Positions 48,501-60,808 of a stretch of DNA of 64,000 nt are shown piece by piece (within the stretch, counting starts at the first letter, position 1; every line of letters starts with the position of its first letter). Source of the DNA: Vanilla planifolia (taxonomy: Eukaryota; Streptophyta; Magnoliopsida; Asparagales; Orchidaceae); contig CM043869.1 of assembly GCA_023846275.1 (NCBI GenBank), forward strand, positions 17,765,501 to 17,829,500. The letters are read 5' to 3'. A program made the position numbers and the translations under genes. A model generated the notes under the pieces. That model was not told the DNA's origin. It worked only from the letters and a program-made list of their open reading frames with translations, and searched no databases.

Positions 48501-51500
48501 CATACAGAAATTATAAATGTGTTGTCATCTTATAAAGCTTTAACCTTAGGCTCCTTTTGGCATGTTGTTTGCAAACATCATATTTTTGCAAAAGCATGTT
48601 TTGGAATGTAAGCAATCACTTATCTAATGTATTTTGAAGCTTTGCTTTTCAACCCAAAAAAATACACAAGGATGTGAAAAAAAAAATGTCTTTCCAAAAT
48701 AACATAAAAAAACTTCTATTACTGTTTAATCAAAAAGTCAAAAAAAGATAACCATTCCACAATATAAATTATTTTGTTAAACACTTATCAATGACACATT
48801 ACTAAACAACTTTCAACAACACTTAATAATGATATTTTTCAAACCAACTTATTTATAGATTAATATTAAGCAACAACTGCATGAAAGCAACCTTTAGTCT
48901 CTCCACCACTTACTGTAATCCAAACCCAATAGAAGCAAACTAAACAAAAAAGAAAATAGAAAATTCCTACACATCACAATTTTATTGGCTAATTCAACTC
49001 TATTATGTAGAAGTATATATGATCACAGCATCTGTGTTCCAAGGTTAAAGATTTAAATTGAAATGTAAAAAGAAGTCTCTGACCCTACAAATAGAAAAAG
49101 TTTCATATCTCCTTTTCTTTTTTCTTAATTTGTTACGTAATGAAACTCAAAAGTAAATAAGGATGACTAAAAATAAATTACCTCATCAATCTAATTAGTG
49201 GCCAAAATACATTAGTTTCTAAATTGAGATAAAATTTAACAAAAGAACGGGCTTAGATTATTAATGGATATTCTTATTTATTTAAATGTATATGTTTTCT
49301 CTTTTTAGTGAGAGCAGTTGAAGAGATTTTAATTTTAAAGGAATCCAAGCTTATGAATTAGGCTGCATTTTTTAACCCTTTTTTTTATGTTTGTTGCATT
49401 AGCCAAAGGGAGCCTAGAAACAATGATAAAAGTTATTAACATACAACCTAGGAATCAAGCATTCAATTGTAGAGACAAACTCTTACAAAATATGATGTAA
49501 AGTTACAGAATAATTTCCATGAGTCTAACACATAAACATACATCACATATCAAAGAGCCTCATGCAGGAATACCCTTTATACTTAAAATAAAGATTACAA
49601 CATCAAGTGAAATTTAATTTCTAGATGCTTTATAACTTTTTGATTACTTTCAGCAGCGTTGATTTAATTTTGATCACTTCATCATCAAATGCAATGGATT
49701 AACGTGTCATTTTCCCATCCATAGAACTGAAGCATGAACATACACAAGATTTACAAAACAAAGTAAAACAGATTTGGCAAAGAAGTTTTGGAACAATTGA
49801 TAAGGTGAATATATCAAAAGAAAAAGGTCAAAAAACTAATTAATCAATAAGCCAACTAAATTTAAAAAATATAATAAGGCTATAATGGGTTAAAATGAAC
49901 AAAGCATATGACTTAAGATAACATATATCACAATAAACAGTACAATAATAATCAAATAGGGAATAACTAAATAAATCTGCATGATCCTAACTAATTTTTC
50001 AATGCAAACAATTTATTTTAAACACCTAACAGTTCATCTTTCCAAAAGATCACCACTTTATCCACATTGAGATTTCAAAAATTGGCCAAGAAACTCAAAA
50101 CATCAGTCTAGAAATGTGTCAGAAGGTTATGCATCAAATAAAAGTGCCATGTGAGGTAGAGTATAGTACAAAATGAGAAAGGATAAACCAAATATAGATA
50201 AGTTTTTTTTCTCTCAAATTATACGTTTCAAAGGGAGGAAGAAAACAAGAAACAAGTATAATTACAGTGGCAAATGGTGGCCTTAGATTCTAAAGACATT
50301 GCAGATATCGGATTGAAGAGAGAATCAACTAGCTAATAGGATTGTAAAATTACTGCAAAAATTAAATAATATCACCTCATAAATGTCATCTTTAAGCTGC
50401 CTGCAAGACAGATTGGCAGCTCCCAGGCATACCACATGTGGTTGGTGATCTGTCATAAATTTAAGAAGTCGATCTTGATCATTTCTTTTACGCTGCTGCT
50501 CAGCAACACCCTGGGATTTACTGCTGATGGAGCCTGCATACAGGATGTCCACAACTTCCCCAGACGAATCCAACATTACAAAGGTATTAGCAGGTTTTCC
50601 AGGTCCCCAACAGCAGGCCATGACTCTTAATTCAGCTTCTTCTTCATTTTCATTGTCAACTGAATTACCCTTTCGTAGATAAGGAGCAACTGAAACCTTG
50701 TTCCATAATTGCTTTCCATATTCCATGAGAAGCCAATTCTTAGCTCTAGCTGCTAGAATAGATCTTGCTTCCTTTTCCATTGAAGGAAGTATGAAATTAT
50801 GAAATGATTCCTCCAATATCATCTTTCGTTGCTCGTTCCATAGCTGAGCCGGCTTACTTACACATTCGCTTAAGTAACACTCGTTTGCATCACCAATTAA
50901 TTTGCTTTTCACAGAGTCTGGCAATTTTATGGTCACTTGTATAAGTTTTTCTTGTTCTGCTTTCTGGATAAGTAACCACTGTGCATCTTCAAACTTAGAT
51001 AAAGGTTTATTCCTCAGCCACTTAATGCCTGAAAATTGATGATAAACATCAATTGCTGAGTTCCCATCGGGGGTAGGGCTTGTAGAGATAGTGGCATGTT
51101 CCATAAATATGCTACGAACATGTTTCTTAACAACTGGCTCACAACCAATCTCTACTGCCGCCTGGAACAATGCAAGTAAGTACAACATAAGAAGATGTAG
51201 CATAGATATTTCAAGCACTCAGAAAAGAATTTGAATTTAAAAGACAGGTTTGTGGTAGTGCTAAGATAAACGTTGAAGTCAGTTCAAGCTAGAAAAATAT
51301 ATTCGTGGTTGAATAACATACCATATGCCGGGCACCTTTAAGCACATCTTGTGCAGTTTCAAACATAGCACATGTGAAATTTCTAGCAACTTCCTCAGGA
51401 ATTTCCTTTCCATCTTGCAGTTCTTCCACTCTCTATCAAATATTATAGCAATCTTTAATGTGCTTAACAAGTTCAAAAACTACTATACAATAGAATACTG

Positions 51501-53996
51501 ACCATCTTCTCCAGAGTCAGATGCAACCCAAATTGTTCAGAAGTCAAACCAAATTTGTTAGCAACTTCCCATAAACCAGCTTTGTAACATATGTTGTACA
51601 GTGATTTTCTCTTTGGCCTTTTAAACTGCCCTTCTTCTACGTCAACCTCACCAGGAGGAAAATGCAGATTAAATTTCGCATCAACGTCATCAGCTTCTCT
51701 TTCAGATTTTGCCTCCTTCAGAGCTTGAGAAATTGAGTTGAAAATTTGACGATTTAACGCAAGTCTGGTTTCATCATCAATCATACGAGCTTCCTCCTCA
51801 AAACGTTTGGTGTAGTACATCTGAAGAGCACTCTTGCGCTTCTGAAGTAGTAACCACTTTCTGTCCAAGGTATGTACTGCCCAAAGAACCTTGAAAAATA
51901 GTAAAATCTATTACACAACAAACAATACCAATGAAATAAAACCAGTTAAGGCAGAAGTTATAAAAAGGTAAAACAAACTTACCTTATGCCATTTCATCTG
52001 ACCATTCTGTTCCTCACTTTCTAACATTTCCTCAGAATCTGTCAATAGACTACGACAAAGCTCTTGTCGATACATAGCAATGAATGGAATCTGAGAAGGT
52101 TAAGTTGAGCAATTAGACATGCCTTGATAACAAGATAAAATGAGTAAGTCTACTGGATATTCTACTTACATCTAGCTTTTGAACATGAACCATAGTCAAG
52201 ACACGTCCAATATCTTCTTTATCAATATCCTTGATAAGCTGAGCCTCACCAATAAGTGGTGAAATAAAAGGAGTAGTGAGTTGGCTGTATATCCAGGCAC
52301 TCTCCTCCTCAATGCTCTTGTCATCTGTTGGAGGAGGTCCAGTAAGATCCTCCATCAGCTGCATCATAATCAAATCCCACCCCGAGAAGTATTTCAGAAA
52401 TCATGTAAAGCAAAAATATCATTTTGACAGAAAAAAAGGGATAAATGCAATACCTGAATCCTCTCAGGTACATCAGTCTCTCTAATAGCATCATCCTTTG
52501 GAGTCATGTATTTCTCAGAAAGGATAAATGGCTCGAACTCATCCTCTAGCCGCTTTTCCCCCCATTCACTAGAGTTCCTAGCAACCCCTTGCTTTCTGAG
52601 CATTAGTAGTTCATCCACATCACCAAATATCTCCTGAGCTTCCTGCAAAGCAGATGATGAAACACCAGGAGCCTGCCTTGATTTCTTTTTCTTCTCCTTG
52701 GGTCTCCTAAACCAACCAATATTGACTTAAGTTCAGCACTTTAGAGTAGAAAAAAACACTTGTGTTTTACAACATCAACAAGAATGCAACCAACCAAAAA
52801 TACCATCTTTGGATGTCATCAAAATACCTGAGAACGGTGCCATTTTCATCAACGTCTTCCTCATCGACAATAAAATCAGCCATCTCATCATCCTCACCTA
52901 TCAAATCACCATCTTCTTCAGGCTGGTCCTCTTCTTCAGCAATATCCTCAAGAGGTGCCCCTAACAACACGTAGTACGCAAAGTATAGAAATCATGATGA
53001 GTTACAACAAGGTAGAAATTAGAAGCAAAGTAAGGCATACCTTCATCATCACCAAATAAACTGCGCTTGAGTTTCTCCTCGGCAGTTCTGCCACTGCGGT
53101 TGATCCTCTCAGAGTCATCATCATCAGAAAATCCAGATCGCTCCTCCATCTCAGAATCCCGACCAGCCTTTTTCAATCTCTTGAATTTGCTACCCTAATA
53201 ATGTCCAACGAATTCAACTCAGATCAGATCATAGTCAATCCAAGCAGCCAAAAGAAGGCAGCAAAACCAACTTAAAGAAACAATGCAACAAGAAGAAAGG
53301 TTAACATCCATACAGGCTTAGGCCGATGTACAGTGATATTATTGTCCTGAAGCAACTCGTAGTCATCTTCATCAAGAACATAGTTCTTTTCAGACTCCCT
53401 GGTACATTAAAATAGTTACACAAGCAAAAGAAACTTAGGAAATAGATGCAACCGATAGTCTGACCAAGTGCCGGGAAGGGTAAGGTGAAGCGGGCTACCT
53501 TTTTTTCTTTCTCTTCTTTCTGTGCCTCTCCTCATCACTGTCCTCTTTGTTCACCTCTTCCTCTTCCTCTTCTTCCTCCACGTCGTCAACTATAAACCCA
53601 TCCTTCTCATACTCATCCTGCCCATCCTCTGAAACCCATATGCAAATCAAGACCAAGGCAACATGAAAAACCAATTGTCAAATGGAAAGCATCCCTAACA
53701 TAAGCTTAAATTTTAGCCATGTCACACGAACAACAAACCGACCCTCCTCCTCATCCTCGTCCTCGTCATCATCCCTATCGTCAAGGCCATCCTTGCGCGA
53801 TCCGCGTACATTCTCTTCCTCGTCTACCTCTTCCATCTCATCTGAACAAAACACGACAAGGAATATTTAATAGAAACGGGTTATATCACAGGGAAACAAA
53901 GGGGAAACACAAAAGAGATGCTCAATTAAAGATGAACACTAGAAAACGGTGAGCAATTTCACCTTCATCGTCAGAGACAACGGTCCTCCCACCCAT
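42579..53996 (-). CDS. SPT6: Transcription elongation factor SPT6 (SPT6-like, GW/WG tail), 17 coding exons
   Basis: Exons 5' to 3': 53963-53996, 53743-53841, 53499-53628, 53314-53398, 53041-53194, 52828-52960, 52454-52706, 52170-52358, 51983-52090, 51503-51889, 51322-51432, 50376-51161, 48291-48429, 47047-48206, 46704-46913, 43571-44060, 42579-43000. They sum to 4890 nt, 1629 aa, close to Arabidopsis SPT6L. SPT6 is a histone chaperone and elongation factor travelling with RNA polymerase II. Regions: acidic N-terminus (to about 215), helix-turn-helix part (about 500-520), YqgF-like domain (about 740-823), helix-hairpin-helix with GLGPRK near 953, S1 domain (about 1145-1215), tandem SH2 (about 1257-1420, binding arginine near 1269), and a Gly-rich tail with seven GW/WG sites resembling the AGO hook of plant SPT6L. 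All introns are GT-AG except the last, which is GC-AG. A CTGCAG acceptor-like word directly precedes the start codon, so a leader intron is possible. Confidence 0.96.
43001..43570 (-). other. GC-AG intron, last intron of SPT6
   Basis: The donor is CCAG|GCAAGT and the acceptor AAAACAG|GTGG. Only this GC donor keeps the frame across the PG|GR junction into the glycine-rich tail. GC-AG introns are a known minority class with otherwise strong donor matches, as here. The in-frame read-through would end after about eight more residues (stop near 43550). Confidence 0.85.
44061..46703 (-). other. Long SPT6 intron, no embedded gene
   Basis: 2643 bp between the two SH2-coding exons, with GTTAGT donor and TATCGCAG acceptor. 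It is AT-rich; short frames inside show no domain. Confidence 0.75.
48430..50375 (-). other. Long SPT6 intron, no embedded gene
   Basis: 1946 bp with GTGATA donor and TTTCCAG acceptor. AT-rich; nothing else was recognised. Confidence 0.75.
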
Positions 53997-54250
53997 CCTG
54001 CAGCGAAAGTGGAGACGAAGAGGGCTCTCTCAGATGGAACCCTCGAACCGAAAAACCGCGATTAAACGGAACAGCAAAACGGCGTCCGAAAATGAATTAG
54101 ACGACGAAAGACGACTCAAAAGTACAACAAGGACGGAAGATCTGTCCCTAGAACCCAAACAAAAAACGATTTTCGTTTAGGGTTCTCCATGCTTGCTTGC
54201 AAAGAAAAGGAACCTGGGCAACAACAACGGTAGTCGCAAACCTTGCCGAA
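53997..54250 (-). promoter_or_regulatory. SPT6 5' UTR and proximal promoter
   Basis: About 250 bp of mixed composition upstream of the SPT6 start codon, in contrast to the AT-rich sequence beyond 54360. On the minus strand it contains CCCTAAACGAAAATCG, an AAACCCTA/telo-box-like word of a type common near plant housekeeping starts. No clear TATA box; a TATA-less housekeeping promoter is inferred. Confidence 0.45.
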
Positions 54251-55729
54251 GTGGATTTGGAAGAACAATCCCTTCGAAAAGGAGTTTTCAGCAACGAAGG
54301 CTATTCGTCCGGTGTGTTTGAGAGCTGGAAGTGGAAGACGACGCTGCGGTCTAAAAACAAGTAACCAAAAACAAAAATATTATGAGCAATTTAACATATA
54401 TAAAGTTATGTTCAATAAAAATTAAAAAATATATATTCTCAACATACGTGTTTTTTAATGCCTAATAATGAGCTATGTCGGATAAGCTGAGCTTTCTTTT
54501 TATTTATTTTAGATTAATTATTTTAATCATTTATAAAAATTAAAAAAATTACATTAAAAATGTAAATCAATTTATTATTTAAATATTGTATCGAATAAAC
54601 TAATTAAAAATACAAATTTATATTTTTGAATGTCAAAAAAGTATTATTGAGAAATTGAAGGTTTTACTTTTTTTAGTGATAAAAGTAATTCATCTCTATC
54701 TTATGTTTTTAACATTTTAAAAGAAATAAAAAACCTTATATATAGTGAAATTATAAATTTATCCTTATTCTTATATTGATTAATTAACAAATATTCATTA
54801 ACCCCTCTATAAATTGAATGCAATGTATATGTATCATTAAGAGTAAACAAGTTAATAGCAATAATAAAATAGAGCATGAAAGGCTAAACTATAAGTTGAT
54901 TGCATCTTGCAGTCCACTCAATCACCTATTACATCTCCTTGCCTAATCTAATATTCAATCAAACATAAAAATGTTATACAAACTAAGATGTATTAAAATA
55001 TAATGCAAGATTGAACACAATCAAAATAGTTTAATATGTGAGAATGATGATAAAACACAATGCTAAAATCATTCCCAAACTAAATAAATCAGATAAAGCT
55101 AAAAACCAACAACTAATGAATGATATTCAAGAAAATTGGGTTTATTGAAAAGTTCTCAATGGAGTTTCTAGATCATTGAGAGATCTTAAATCAATTTTTC
55201 TTGAAAGAGATTTATCTTCACTATTGACTACCTAAAATTTGGATTATTGCAAAGTTCAAGATGTGAGTTATTCAATGGCATATGAATTTTCAGCTTAGTT
55301 TTGAACCCTCCTTAGTTTCAATTTGAATATCTTTTCAACAACTTCCTATTCTTCTATTTAACACAGCTACTCTTTACTTCATAGCATCTGCAATTAGTAC
55401 CCTAATCAAATTCACTACTACCACTATCAAAATTACAAGACCATATTTTGCCAGAGTATGTGTGGAGGTCGATTTGTCCAAAGAACTACTTGCACGAATT
55501 AGAATATCTAGAAAGAAATGTAGCAATAATGGATTTTAACTGAAAATTATATGATAACCTATTTAGCTACAATGGTTTTTGCAAACAAGATCATGCTATG
55601 CAACAATACAAACAAAATAAGGCCACCAATATGCTCAACAAAGAAACTTATGAAGTTCCAAGCTAGTAAAATGTTCTTGCTTTCTCTTCTCTTCAAACAT
55701 ATCTCAATCTAGAGAAATCATAAACACAA
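54251..55729. other. AT-rich intergenic sequence, no gene recognised
   Basis: Stop-dense in all frames. The part after about 54880 may already be the decayed 5' end of the LINE that follows, but no protein motif can be read. Confidence 0.5.
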
Positions 55730-57608
55730 GAAGTTCAGGCAACCAAGGACGATTTCGAAGCTCAAATATCATCAGCTCAAAAAAATTGGAATTTTCTAAT
55801 AGAGCACTCAACGTTTAGCCAAAGGAGATTCATTAACTACCTACTGAATCCATTATACCGGATCTACAATTAAATGAGCAACTACATGCTCTTGAGAATA
55901 GCTCGCCTCTTCATCAAATTTCAGATGATTATGCGATTCAAAAAAAGAACCAAATGGAAAATAGCAAGGAAGCTTCCTTATCTAATGTAAACATTTTTCT
56001 GGATAATTACCCTCAAAAACAAAATATTATACAACAAATTAAAATCTTTAGTGAGGATTTAGGAGAAAAAGCATTTGGATTAAGACTTATATTGCAGAAG
56101 GAAGATGATTTCACACTTGTATCCTCTAGAAAAGCCAAGAATGGCTGAGATTTCAAACAATTATGTCTAATTTACTCATTTGGAATGTCAAAAGGAAGTC
56201 GAAAAGGAGTCAATTAACCACCAACAATTCATCATTAAATCTAATAAGATATTCTACATAGCTTTCTTGGAGGCTATGGCAAATAGAAGATAATTGGACG
56301 AACTTAAGAGAAAAGCAGATTTTGATTATATGAGTGTAATTACTCTAACAAAATTTAGCTACTTTAGAGTAAATGTTTCTTATGTCAAAATTTTTGAAAA
56401 TCAAACCTTTTAGCTAAATATGATGATCGAATTAGCTAAGAAAGTCACTCTCTTGCATATACAAGGTGCTCCATTATTGATAGAATGACCCTATGTTAGA
56501 ATTTTTGATCTATTATAGATTTCTCCAACATGCATTCGCTCATTAGAGGAGACTTCAATTTTGTTTTTTTTTAATGAATACAAGGGTCATTCGACTCCTA
56601 ATCTTAGAGTTATTAGCAATTTTTTTTAATTTATTGATTACTATGTACTTAAAGAGCTTCCTTTCTCATGGAGCCTCTTTGCCTATAAACTATTGGAAAA
56701 GAAAACTAGGTATTTTTTTAGATTGGATAAATTTTTTAAAAATCAAAATTTGATTAATCTCTTATCAACTATAATAATTTAATATCTTAACAAAGAACCT
56801 TTAAATTATTTTTCTTTATAACTTTTTTCTTTAAGAAAATACATTATAGTCTTAGATCTTTTAAATTTTTAGATTATGTGGATAAATTATCAACCTTTTA
56901 TGAGCATAGTGGAGAAGAATTTAAATTTATTGGTTACAGAAAATGATATGTATGCACTAGTTTTTAAATTTAGATAACTTAAAAGCATTCCTAAATAATG
57001 GAACAAAATTCATTTTGGCAACACATTTAATATATAAAGAAAAGCAGAGGAATAGGTTTTTGAGAAAGAGATGTTGTTCGAATTACTTTAGAATGAAGAT
57101 TTGAGACAGTAGTATTTGAGTGCGCAAAATCACCTTTTCTTTTCATTAAAAAATGAGAAAGAGTTTTGGAGAGAAAAGGAAAAAATTAGATGGCTTACAA
57201 ATGGAGAAAGAAGTATGAAATTCTTTTTATGCAATAGTCAAAGAGCAACAAGGCAAGCATAAAATTCATTGTATTAAGGACTCTTGCAAAAATTAGATAG
57301 AAGAAGAAGATAGAATTGTTGAAATTATCATTCGTCACATTTTAGGACCTATTATTGGCTTCTCCTAACATTGAAATGCTTCTCCATCTAAGTCAAATTC
57401 CAACTCTTGTGACTAAAGAACATAATTATCAACTTGTAAAAGAAGTTACCATGGATGAAATAAAGCAAATTATTTTTAAGATAGACTCACATAATGCTCT
57501 AAATAATATGGTTTTAATAGAGTATTCCATTCTCACTATTGAGGAGTGATTGCATATGATATATTAAATGATACAAGTGATTTCTAACTAAAATGTTAAT
57601 GTTAAAAT

Positions 57609-60600
57609 TATAATGACCCAATTTTTTCAATATTAATATTAAATAATTTTAGGTGATTTGATAAAGAGAATTGAGATTTTGATTTTTTTTATTAAATTGG
57701 TTAAAATAATAATTGTAGATATTCTCTTATAAAATATGTACTTATCAAGTTAGTTAGATTTAAAAAATAAATATACCATTAGACTAGGCTTGTTGAGACG
57801 AGTTTATTGATACTTGTTTTTTTTTCATAATCACAGTTTCTTTGGATTTAATATAAGTTGATTTAAAATATTATTAATAATATATAATTTTTAAATTAAA
57901 AAAATTATATAATAAGTGAGAAAAAAACCCTAATTTTATTTCCTCTCTCTCTCAATGCCTCTTCGATCTCCCTCAAGCATGCGGTGGATTGATTGTGCTG
58001 CTTCATGCCTCACCACCTCACCATTAGCTAATTTAAGAAGCTTTAGTGGATATGGTCAGTGGAATCAAAATAAAACCCTAATTCTTTTACTCTGGTTTTA
58101 TGTCACCTCGCCTTGTCACTATAACTTGCGATCAACCTCCTTGGCTTTCGATCTGCATCTTTTCACCATCATGTAGTTGTATGGAGTTTTACAACCAAGA
58201 TTGGGGATGTTTAACCTTCTATTGTCATTATATTTCTCTATGATTTGATGGGAAGAACACAACTGTAAGTGGTCACCAAAAAATGGGAAATATGATGATT
58301 GACTTTGATTTTCTCCTAATTTTGTCTTATTGCTTCTAAAGGAGTTGAAAGGAATTGATTTTTGGCATTTTGCATCCAAATTGAAATGAGAAAGAGTTGT
58401 TTTTTTGTAAATTCAAACCTTAACAACTACAATTTAGCATTGTACTTATAATCTCTAATAGAAAAAAGGGAGAATGAGTAAGCTATTATATATTTTCTTA
58501 TCTTCTTTGCATATGAGGAGACATTAAGTGATGTATAAAGGTTTTTTTTGTAAAAGAAGGAAGCTTGGAGATTTTTTTCTACAAAACGGTGTAAAGTGTT
58601 AGGTAATCACTCAATTAAATCGAAAATAAAGCTTAAGCAAGATGTTCAAGGTAAAGAAAATTTAATGCAAGAATTTTCTTAAGAATAACTTATAGATAAA
58701 TTTTAAATAACTATAATATGAGTATTATATTTTATTATGATTATTTTGCATTAAATATTATGACATATTATCTTTTTCTTTTACATCATTATTACATACT
58801 ATGTGATAAAAAATAAAGATAAAGATGTGAAATAATTGATTGATTTAGTGATACCAGTGATATGAAATATGAAAAATAAACAAAAAAGAGAATAGAAAAA
58901 ATATATGAAAAATAAGAACTGAAAAGAATAAAATAAAAGATACATACTTTTGACATGAGCCTACGTGAGTACCTGATATAATTAAGGCATATAAGCTTGT
59001 TATGATGATTCTACCAGCAATAGTATTGATGTATCATGAATATTTTATGGCTAAAATGAGTAAGGATATGAATGATAGTATTTATCTAATAACATTAACT
59101 CTAATTTCTATGCTTTTCTATTACTATGAGTAAAGATAAAATGATATGCTATGATATGGTACCACTGACATCAGATCTTACTTGATATATGATAAGCCAT
59201 TTATAATATGATCTAGTAACTAGAGATTAGATCAACTATCATGCATATATGGTATATGATGAGTTGTTTATTGTGTGATATAATAGATAGAGATGAGATC
59301 TATTATGATATAGATATGATAAATGATGAGCTATTTATTATATAATCTAATAGTTAGAGATACAATCTACTATGATGTAGATATGATATATATAATATAC
59401 TACTTGTTTGATATAATAGTTAGAGATAAGATTTGCTATGATGTAAATATAATATATGATAAACAGCTTGTTATGTGATTTAGTAATTAGAGATAAGATC
59501 TACTATAATATGGATATAAGATACGATGAGCTACTTATTGTGTGATCTAACAACTAGAGACGAGACCCCTTATGAGATAAACATGATGTGATATACTTAC
59601 AAGTTAAGTACATGTGCAATAATATAATATCATATGATAAAATGTGAGATCTATATATTGTGTGTATGATGTAGACATGATATATATGAGATAGAATCTC
59701 ATGATATTAGAATAATGATCATTCAGTAAATATGTAAGCCTTAATAAAAAGTATGAGCACTACAAAATAAATAAGAATCAACACTAGGATGAAAATACTT
59801 GAATCATAGTAGTTTAAAAACTTATATAAAGATTAGATTTTAGATTAATAAAATGAATTACACTAAATAAAGAGATTTATATATTTATATATATATATAT
59901 ATTACAAACTATAGTTGTGCCTCTTTTTTGTGCCTATTATTTTATATATTTTTATAATTTGATCACATGATCTTGTATGTTAATACATCTTTTTATATTT
60001 TGATATCATATTTTTACTAATTTATTTTATATACATTTTTAGATGATGATCATCAGTACTTTTGTGATATTATTTATTGGTCTTTTATATTTTATTTTAT
60101 TATTATATTTTATCTCATCTTATTATGTACACATAAATTTATCTACTGAACTTTCAAGTTCATTACATACTTACATTATATGTCTAAATCTTGAAATATT
60201 AAGAGATGAAAAACTTTAGTTACACTTAAGTTTGATAAGCTATTTTTTAGAAAATAATGATATTTTTGTTTATGTATTTTGAAAAATATAAGCATAGTTT
60301 GTACTTGAGATGATGTATCAATATATGTATTTATATCATTAATAGCATAGCTAGATTTATAGGTTTCAATTAACACTTCATAAACTTTTGATTGGATTAT
60401 GGATTTTGTGATATCAAAAAGTATCACTAATTATAATATCTTTTGGAGATAAAATATTTTGTTAGGTAGATGTAATATAGATTTGATTATATTAAGATTA
60501 TATTTAAGTAATTATCATAATTATAAATATTATATATCTCTTGTGAATATTATTGTTAATTTTTTATTTGTGTAAAGAAAATGAGGGATAGTTTTAAGAA

Positions 60601-60808
60601 AAACTATGTCCATTTGATTTTTGAAGTATAGTATTTTTTTATATAGGATTTAAAAATTTTGATTATTTGAATATAAATTAGAATAAGTTTTACTATCATT
60701 CTTCATCTGGTTAAGTTGTTATTGTTCTTTAATTATGCATAAACTCTAATTATTCTAATTCTAAAGTTATTAGGAATAATATTAGAATAAAATATCAAGT
60801 GGGCTGCA
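57609..60808 (+). mobile_element. Solo LTR (Gypsy-like) inserted in the old LINE
   Basis: It interrupts LINE ORF2 between two consecutive RT segments. It starts TATAATGACCC (a TG-to-TA decayed form of the usual TGTAATGACCC) and ends GTGGGCTGCA; length about 3.2 kb. The flanking 5-mers AAAAT and AAAAA match at four of five, a weak target duplication. Inside are a leader-like stretch (AAACCCTAATTTTATTTCC then CT-rich, about 57928-57960) and near the 3' part an ACTGAACTTTCAAGTTCATTA motif of the kind found near the polyadenylation region of such LTRs. The exact ends are tentative. Confidence 0.68.
59213..59595. repeat. 67-bp tandem repeat, 5 full units plus a partial
   Basis: Units start at 59213, 59280, 59347, 59413, 59480 and 59547 (lengths 67, 67, 66, 67, 67). 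Each carries a TAGAGATnAGATCT-like core, then TATGAT, and ends TTATTGTGTGAT or a variant. The sixth is incomplete. It lies inside the solo LTR. Confidence 0.9.

Noticed and set aside
59213-59595. Possible CRISPR array
   Set aside because: The regular 67-bp period has no repeat/spacer division; whole units are similar, so it is a minisatellite in a plant LTR.
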